The notes below the pieces were generated by a model that saw only the letters and a program-made list of their open reading frames with translations, did no database searches and was not told the DNA's origin. DNA of 64,000 nt from Cloeon dipterum (taxonomy: Eukaryota > Arthropoda > Insecta > Ephemeroptera > Baetidae): assembly GCF_949628265.1 (NCBI RefSeq), contig NC_088787.1, positions 33,530,844 through 33,594,843 on the forward strand, written 5' to 3'. Both the position numbers and the translations under genes were made by a program. Shown here piece after piece: positions 55,651 to 64,000 of this stretch (position 1 is its first letter; each line of letters starts with the position of its first letter).

Positions 55651-58600
55651 CCAATACAGTTACTACAATATGTATATAACTCTATTGAAAATTCTGCTGC
55701 TCTTCTTCCATCCTAGTTCCTATAACTAAATTGTGCACTGGACTTCAGATGTGAACATAAATGCAATTAGAGGTAAGTATTAATATTTTCACGACAGCTG
55801 TTTTTTTTCGATATTTTTTATCTATTTAGGAAAAGCAAAAAGTGATTAGAATTTCCAGCTTTCTATTGGGAATTAACCTCAATTTGCTTTAAAAACAGGC
55901 AATAAAAAACTCCTAATTTTCATGATCTACTTTAATACACTTCCGAATCATCTGCTTATCTTCAACAAAAATGAATGAAAGGACCCACAGCTGAGGAGAG
56001 GAATATTAATGTATTAATAGATAAAATTAATTTATTAACATAAATAAAAATAAAACTTTCGGCACTGCAAAAGGAGAGTGGGGCCCATCGTTGTCGGTAT
56101 GAAATTTAGGTATTTTTGAGGTGACTTACGAGATAAATGATTGGGAACAAATTTAAAATATTCTATGAAAACTAGCTGCAATGTTTTAAAAGCAACTCTT
56201 TGTAATTTTGCGACTGATTTGATTCATTTAGGTTTACTGACTGAGAAGTCTAATGGCCATTTAATTAAAATGACTGGGAATTGGAGGCCATCGGCGCTGA
56301 CTGTGAGTGACTCTCTGTGCATCCGGCGCGCTGTATTCCCTCACGTGCGAGCCATACACGATTATTTATTGAACGGGTCAACTCGCCCACTGCATGCCAT
56401 ATAATGGAGACAAATTTTATCGCGCGCACTGCATCAATCATCATTTCGTCGCCGCAGAGGGATAATTAAAAATTTTCGCCGGCGGCTCGTTCGTGTGGCG
56501 CGCCTGGCCCAGAGATGTTATACACACACTCATCATTATTAAATTTGACCATGTATATATGGTGGTGCAGAGTGAGAGAGAGACTCCCAGCTTCCGCCAA
56601 GCTGGGATGCTGCAGCCGCGAGATACGGGAGAAGCGGCCTGCGCGAATAAATTATTTCGCGACGTGCCCTAATTTGCCGAGATTGCGAATTTAACTCTCT
56701 CAGCAGTTCGCTCGTCACAAATGAGAACCGCAGCCGCCAGTGTCGCGCGCCATTATTAAATTTTGAGCTCGATCAGCCGCGAAAAACTTGCACGTTTTGT
56801 CTATGTGCATCACGTCATTATGTATGTATCTGTGCAGATTCGAAATTGATTGGATTATTCGGATGAACAGCGTCGATGCAAGCCGCAGTGCATGCGACAC
56901 TCTACATTACCAGGCCAAATTTGATGGAGTAACTTTGATTAGTCTGCTCCCACCCAATCAGGCGTGAATCGGAACATGCAAATTTCTCCCCGTGTGCATC
57001 AGGCACGCGCCCTTGATGCACTGATTGAATCAATTTTCATAATTGCGGAAAATTGCTTTTGTTTTGAATTAAAAAAAAAATCATAAACAGAGATACTGTA
57101 ATATTTTTCATTTAATCCACCAATCAATGTTGGAACATGAATTAATCCCGAATCATGCAAATGGAAGCTATATAGTGAAACATGAAACTATTATACAGTA
57201 AAACATCTGAACTAGTCTATCATGAATATTCCCAATTTCAAAATTTTGCATGGAAAAAATTAAAGCAAATTACGAGTTAAAAAGGGCAATTGTTTGGAAA
57301 AAATATGTCTCTACTCCAGAGTACAAAGCTGGAACACAAAAGGTCTACAAAATCCGCACTTTAGTTGTTTGTGGATTTATTGAATTCGATAATTTTTTCA
57401 ATAGAGTATAACTAATCGGGTGATAAAATGATTGAACTTTTATGTTCTCGTTATAATATTTTAATTTTTTCTCGACATGTTTTGACTGTATAGCCTTACT
57501 CATGAGAATATGCATTTCGTTTTGTAAATCATTTGTTGTTAACCCTCGTGTTTAATACATTATTTATTAATTAGTTAATAATTATTAGCTTCAAATATTG
57601 CTAATTTTTAGAAAAAGAAGCGGAAATTACAAAAAGGAATATTTTTTATAAGCTACGAAAAAAGAACTCGCTGACCTATATAGTCATGAGAGATCTTAAT
57701 ACGTAAGCTCTCAGGTAATTTAACTTAATATATGCTTAATCGTCAAGGGTAATTTTATTTTTATGGCGATAGTTCTAAATCCTTGGGAGAATTAACACAC
57801 GAATCTTTATTTAAATTAAATATATTGATGCCACTTTTCATGATGATTTTGGAAGGATAGAATCTATTATATGACGAGAAAAATCGACGTTCCGCTGCCT
57901 GTGACGTCAACTCCAGAAAAGTCTTTATATTCTACAGACTTCGGCCAGGATAATTGGGAATAGTGTAGTTCTTTAAAGTAGTTATCCAAACTCATTTGCG
58001 TTGACTAACGGATATATTGTGACTCCAGTTTCCGGGATAAGTCAGCAATATTTCACAGCCCTTGAGTTGAACATAAAAAATTATATTTGAAAAATGCGAC
58101 CACTCGAGGTTGTTTTCATGTTGAATATAATTAAAACCATGACATTTGGTCTTTGGAGCTTGCCTCAAGTGCCTCATGAATAGGACGTTTGTGATGACGT
58201 CGAAACTGGTCGAGGAATAAAAACGACGAATTTCTCTTTTTTGACAACGAGGATGAAGCCTGGTTTTAATTATATTCAATATAAAAAACTATACCCCTGT
58301 GGTAAAAATCATCAAATTATTTTAAGTAACATTTTGCTCGGGCGCGCTAGTTTCAGAACAAATTGATTTTTAATGAGCATTTTTTATTGTGATTGGAGCC
58401 AAAGTGTACAAAACAAATTTCCTCTCGTGAAATTAACCCCACGTATACAGCGTTGAATATATACAGTATAAAGTCGCTGCAAAGTTCAGCCGTGCTGATT
58501 TTTCCGCTCAATTAGTCTCTTGAAAAACGACTTGCTGCCTGCATGCTGCATGCGAGTCTTAATAAATCGCGTGATTGCCACGTTACTGCATACGTTCATG

Positions 58601-58830
58601 GTTAAGCAAGGACACTACGCTCGTATATTTTCACTTGTGTATTCATGGCTTGTTAATCAAAGGAGATGAGCAATTAAATCGTCGTCGACCGCTTTGCAGA
58701 AGCACTATGAATTAATTCAGATTGCTATGAAATTGCAGTCACAACTCATTAGGCAGCGTTTCGTAATGAATGTTGTTTTGCCCACCAGTCTACCCCCAGT
58801 TGAAAAGGCATTTTCTTCCTCGGTTATTTA
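55651..58830. other. Non-coding spacer with a GC-rich middle
   Basis: AT-rich at 55651-56260 and 57060-58440, GC-richer at about 56330-57050. The latter includes a GAGAGAGAGA tract (about 56573) and a short perfect hairpin (56585-56607). No gene supported. Confidence 0.4.
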
Positions 58831-61800
58831 TTCCCGGCGCAGCTATTGATTGCGCTCATTGCGGTCTTAACGTTTCGCATTTTCGGCAGGAAAGCTGATG
58901 ATAAAATCTGTTAGGGTTGCTTCCTATAGTCAAAAATTTATCTTTATTAATTAAACATTGCAGAATAAACAAGAACAAATGAAAAAAATGATAGGAACGA
59001 TCGAGTATAACATAAATTAATACATTTAAATAAAAATTACCCTACATAGATATTTTAATTAACAGAATTATAATTTGAAAAGTATTAATGAGAAACAAAA
59101 TTTTAAATCTTGTTTTTTAGTAAGCGGAATTAATTTACGGAAGTAATCTTAACATTGATAACTAATAACGTTTTGAAAAACATTTTATTTCAAATTTTAT
59201 TAAAAAAATTGTAAATCACCTATCTTATTTAATTGGACAAAATATAAGGAAATATTATATATTCTAATATTATTTTATAATTTTAGTATTTTTTAACTTT
59301 ACTCTGTCAAATAAAACCTTTATCAAATTAAATATAATTTAATAAAAAATTATTAACTGACACAGCTCTGCAGAGCAAAGTAGTTGTAGAAATAGTAACT
59401 TCTACATTTCCTCAGATAGCTAAAGTATTAAAAAATTGGAAATATGTTTAAAAAGTTAAAAGACAATTAAAAATATTGAGGATTTTGAGTATCATATCAT
59501 CCTAATGTGGATAACATAACGAAAAACACAATAAAATCATGAGAAAATAAATATCACAAGTCAAATTTGTCCTGTCTCATTAAACAAAAGTTATGTTTAA
59601 ATTTCGACATTCTAAGCAATGGATTCAGATTTTGCCGGCGTTCTAATTTGGCTTAAAATCCACTCACCAGAGAGTAATACTGCGAAAGAGGCGTGGATGC
59701 ACATTCGTTTTGCCCGCTTAGGCACGGGCGCGCGCTTGAGAAACAGCCAAATCTCTTTTCCGGGGGGCTGTATTTTATTGTAATTTAGTGCACATTAAGG
59801 GTAAATAGAGAGCAGCAGCGAATATAAGCAGCACAGAAAGGCTTCTCGAGCGCACATAATAAAAAGGCCCGGAATGAACGAGCGACGCAAACAGGAGCAG
59901 TGCCGCCGGAATAAGGAAAAGGGCCGATCTGGCCGGCGGAATTAAATCTGCGCGCGCCCTCTGCGTGAGGTCAATGAGGGATTTGCTTTGACGGCGTCTC
60001 CTGCTTAAATAAAAAGAACAAGAAAAATACTGTCGCAATCATCGCCACACACGCACGCACGCTTGCCCGGCGAGTTGCCTTCTTTTCTTTTCTCTCTCGA
60101 CTTTTAGCAATGTGCACGGCTGGTCACGAGGGCCAAACTCGCTCTCTCCGAAGCGACCCCTCCACGCGCAATTAGAGCTGCGACAGCTTTTGTTTGAGTA
60201 TCCAGTTAAGCAACTCTTTGATTTAATTCCTTCCGGCTGCCAGCACTCTCATCAGCATCTGAATTAAGCGAGCAGTCGGGTGTCTCGCAACTCGGTTTCG
60301 CTTTTGATTGAGCAGACCACCCAGTGGGGATTTCTTATCTAGTTAAACTCTTTTAAACTACGGCACTCCTGCATTTTTAAAATTTTACCCATTGTGCTCA
60401 TAGCTTTGAAATTTCATTTTTTTTTCCTTTATTTGACTTCGTTGTGTCCTTTGGCAATGGTATTTGGTCGATAGAAATAATTTATTCCCTCAACGAAACC
60501 GACTGTGTGCACAAAAAACAGTTAATTGGTTCTAGAAACAAAAGGACTCTGAATTTTCTAAAAAATGCATGGTTTCCAAGGCTTTTGTGAGCTTTTCTTC
60601 GCTATGTATATCCTAATTTGTGAAGGAAATTCCACTGCAAGAAAATGCATCACGTATTTCATCAGTCGAAAAGTGCTAACCACTTAAAAAACGTGCAATT
60701 AAATTTTGGGGCCAATTTCCTGGGGGTATATTATATTTCAGCTTAGAATTATTTATAGAAAATATTTTACACAGATGTATAATTTTCAGAATTTTAACAT
60801 CTTCACAAATAATATTATTGCAATGAAAAAGTAAAAAACTTGGAAGACTTACTGTAATTTTATTAAACTTTCAAAACCACGTAATGAAATTGAATTTTCG
60901 AATAATTGCATCAAGAAGCAGAGTTGTTAAAGAAAAACACACCTTTTGCATTAATGTTTCCCCGCGTAACATTTATTTTGAAGATTAGGGTATAGGGGAC
61001 AAGGGAAAAGCCGGGGGATTATTATCATAACTGCATTCTGAGATCTTATTTCGAGAGGAAGCCGCAAAGGAGCTGTCCAACAAATTTATGCGCCTCACCG
61101 CGGAACAGAGATAAAAGCGCGAATATCGCCGGAGCCGGGGCGCAAAGTGACGCTTTTCTGCATACTAACTAGCGCCGAGATGCCTCCTCGGAGGGAATCA
61201 ACTTGAGCAAACATCTTGATTAAAAATCTAATTGTGTTTCCCTCCCTTAAGTCGCTCTTGAGAAACATTAGGCGCGTGCAAATTCATGTAAATTCTTTTT
61301 GCTGGGCGAGAATTTATTATTTGAGAGTGCCGTCGCCATAAATCATAATCACATTTACATGCAAACTAGGCCAGCCAGCCAGCACCAGAGCGCAACAACC
61401 CCTGACGCGCCTCCCTCCAACCCGAGAGCTTCGATTTCAATTGTTAAACGAGCATTCACAACTTCGCCAACGCAAGCAATGGGCATAAATAAATGCTGTT
61501 TTTTTTTCGTTTTAGTTCTGGATTCATAAATAATTGAGTCGTTACTCATTTAACTTCCACGAGGAAACGGTAATGATTTTTATCTTATCAAAATCCTTGT
61601 TTGACGTTTACCATTCTTGATGAAAAAACCCTTGAGCACTGAGCAAAGGTCAATTAAAGAAGGAGCTATTGTAAAATCAATAAATTTAATAATTTAAATA
61701 AGACCGCAAATTTCCAAATAAATCAGTATATTTTTGTAACATTTTATTGATTTTATTAATGGTGGCAATAAATAATACGCCCAATATTAATTTCAGACTT

Positions 61801-63840
61801 TATTTTCTCTAAGAAATCTCACGTTAGAGCATTTTGCTAGAGTAAAAATATACGATGTTAAATTTCAAACCAAATCTCTTACTCTACTTCAAATAAAATT
61901 TTCCTTAAATCTGACAGGAATTAACATAAAATAATACAAAAAGGAGCCAATTCCTATTTGAGTCTCTTAAATAAAAAAATCAGCGTCTTTTTTAACAAGT
62001 TTAAGCCAGCAATTATTTCTTTTAGTTTATAGAAACTAATATGTATAATATGTAACGAAAAACAACTTTGTGACTCTCTGCAAACAACAAACTAAAAAAT
62101 GATCTACTTAGCTTCACTCTAGAGCAAATCCCTACAGGTTTAATAGGATCATATACCTGCTTTTATTCAGATCTCTTTAAAGTCCGGTCGAAGCAGCCTC
62201 GGGAGAACAAACAATCCGGCATTGGCCGCGCGAGATCGGAGCAAAATCTGGTGCGGGCTCAAAAGCGCGGTGGCAGATTAACTTGCTCTTTCTCTCTTTT
62301 CTCGGGCGGCTCTGAAGGCCCACACAGAGAACGGAGCAGGTTTTCCAGACTAAAAGATTTTTCTGGCTTGTGCCTCGGCTTTTCTTTTGTTTTTCTTGCT
62401 TTGCCGCCGCCACTGCCGCCGCGCTGCTCTCCTCGGTTTCACACGGGCCTCGAGGAAGAAAAAGAGAACAAAAGAGGAAAATAATGCAAGTGGCGAGAAG
62501 ATAATCAGTCGCACAAAGAGACTTTTAAATGGAGCAAAATTCGCTCTTTCTGCGCGCCAGCCGCACTCGCCTCTTTTGTATGTCCAACGGCAAACCCTGC
62601 GTGCGTCATTTTACGCGAGAGCTTTCAAGCTCGTTTATTGAATGAATAAAAGATGCGATTCATATTATTTGCCACGTGTTGGAGTTTGAAAATTTCGTGG
62701 TATTCTACCCGAGGCAAAGAATTCGATGAAGGCGAATATTGGCCTCAAATTTGTGCTGCTGTGAAGGGAAATCCCAAAGCGTTTATTTCTAGGCTTTTCA
62801 TCTGCGTAGTTAGCTGAGCATCTGCAAGTTTTGGATTGGCAGACAAACGCATTACGTGCATTTCCCAACAGAGGGTTTTGCAAGAATGTTATTGAGAGAT
62901 GGAATATAGGTCACGCGCATTTTCATCATTGCAAAATAAAATAAAATCGTCCTGATTACATGCATTTTTGAGATGTTTTGCAACAACAATGCATGATGTC
63001 GATTTGTTGGGCAGGCCCCATTTCTCGGTGTTAACAGTGCCCGAGCAGAGTTTTCAGGTCAACTCATTTTACAACAAAAAATGTATGGAAACAGATCCAG
63101 TCCATTCAAACAAAAGGTTTGCCAAATGTTTTTCTCAAAATACTGAACCGACATTTTGTCCTCTGTGTCCAAATGATGTTTTTGGTTTTTCGAGTTCTTT
63201 CTTTTTGCACGTGGAGATGTAAAAGGGGCAAATTTACCCTGGTGATTTGCAATTAAAACAAACTTTGTATCTAAAATTACTGATAAGAATTTATCTTATT
63301 CGCGTTTCAAAATTTAGTATCTCCAGATAAGAAAGAGATTTTTCACTACCGAATTTGTGATTAGTGAGTGACATCAAGCGTTTGCTCTTCGAAGTGCCAA
63401 CAAGGTTCACCGTGAAATAGGCGGGACAGTTAAACAGTTAAATTTCTATCCGTAATCGCGGGTATTGGAATCTTAAGATTAACGCTGCATAAATTTTTTT
63501 TTAAAGTGAATCGATCCCCGTGTCGAGTTGAATGTGTTTATAAGTTTTTCTTTAAATATTAATTACAAGGAATTGTTTTTGTATGTATAAGAAATATAAA
63601 ACAAAGAAAACAAATAAAATGTTTTGTTTAAAAAAAACTAAATATTTAAGTTATTTAGAAACTAACTTATTACACAAAATTACAACTTTTTAGGATACGT
63701 AACTATACAAATTTCAAAATCATTTAGCAACAAAATAAATTTTTTCGTAAAACCAAACCAACTTTGCCGAGTTTATTTTGATCATTATTTAGGATTATCC
63801 CTCAGACTGAAGTTAAAGAACAACGGTTTAAATTATCATT
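58831..63840. other. Non-coding spacer with alternating GC-rich islands
   Basis: GC-richer islands near 59690-60330, 60990-61500 and 62170-62880 alternate with very AT-rich stretches (58930-59620, 61560-62110, 63480-63780). Open frames are short and overlap on both strands. No gene, tRNA or repeat is recognised. Confidence 0.4.
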
Positions 63841-64000
63841 GGAAAAGTCGGCGAGCTGCGCTGCGCGGGTGTTGGCGTTGGCGCTGGCGCCCTCTGCGTC
63901 GGTGCGAGTGCAGTGGCTGCGAGCCGGAGTCAGTCGGTTTCGGCGCCGGCCGCGAGATTCACTCACTCGACTCGACTCGACTCTAGCAGCGGCGGCGGGC
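63841..64000 (+). promoter_or_regulatory. Candidate promoter and 5' leader of a gene beyond the window
   Basis: An abrupt shift to very GC-rich, CG-rich sequence after 60 bp of AT-rich DNA. It includes TCAGTC (63930-63935), which fits the arthropod initiator TCAGTY, and a repeated CGACT run (about 63967-63983). No start codon is seen before the window ends. Strand is inferred from the initiator direction. Confidence 0.3.

Noticed and set aside
62968..63222. 84-codon open frame with several cysteines
   Set aside because: No signal peptide, no family resemblance and no splice or promoter context; the cysteine spacing fits no domain I know.
1..64000. CRISPR arrays, bacterial operons or an integrated virus
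   Set aside because: No direct-repeat/spacer pattern, no prokaryotic gene packing, and no polymerase, capsid or integrase-like open frame on either strand.

Overview
The window is nuclear DNA from an arthropod, most likely a hexapod. The support is two ZAD-type C2H2 zinc-finger genes (a family expanded in insects), compact multi-exon genes with many introns of 50-100 bp, and GC-richer exons lying in AT-rich introns and spacers. I cannot name the species from sequence alone. I rebuilt gene models by reading splice sites and checking reading phase across every junction.

Left part (1-19,865). On the plus strand there is the 3' end of a ubiquitin-specific-protease-like gene (1-477). A five-exon leucine-rich-repeat-like gene lies on the minus strand (3,198-4,979); its frame is broken by a clean 7-bp tandem duplication. 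A repeat-rich spacer with short interspersed elements follows (about 5.0-5.9 kb). Then come three plus-strand genes in tandem: two ZAD zinc-finger genes (8,725-11,157 and 12,032-14,296) and an ANKRD49-like ankyrin gene (15,344-15,991). An SLC35B4-type nucleotide-sugar transporter on the minus strand (16,725-18,269) is convergent with ANKRD49.

Centre (19,866-46,690). A minus-strand DMXL/rabconnectin-3 alpha gene fills 18 kb with 42 coding exons. All phases agree and predict 3,341 residues. It is head-to-head, 1.7 kb apart, with a plus-strand nine-exon family 31 glycoside hydrolase of MYORG type (39,528-46,690, 707 residues). The products suggest endomembrane functions: V-ATPase assembly/vesicle acidification (DMXL), nucleotide-sugar import into ER/Golgi (SLC35B4) and a membrane-anchored lumenal glycosidase (MYORG). 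No operon-like co-regulation is implied.

Right part (46,691-64,000). About 17 kb holds no gene I can support. It carries a diverged tandem repeat (47.8-48.3 kb), a tRNA-like SINE head (52.0 kb), a SINE with a 5S rRNA-derived head (53.6 kb), and a series of GC-rich islands in AT-rich DNA. It ends in a very GC-rich block resembling a promoter and 5' leader of a plus-strand gene outside the window.

The least ordinary signals are the 5S-headed SINE sharing its body with copies that have other or missing heads, the 428-bp foldback element with a degenerate relative in another intron of the same gene, a 51-bp tandem duplication that doubled a splice acceptor in DMXL, the 7-bp duplication that breaks the LRR-like gene, and two GC-AG introns. 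I did not find a clear undescribed multi-gene system.
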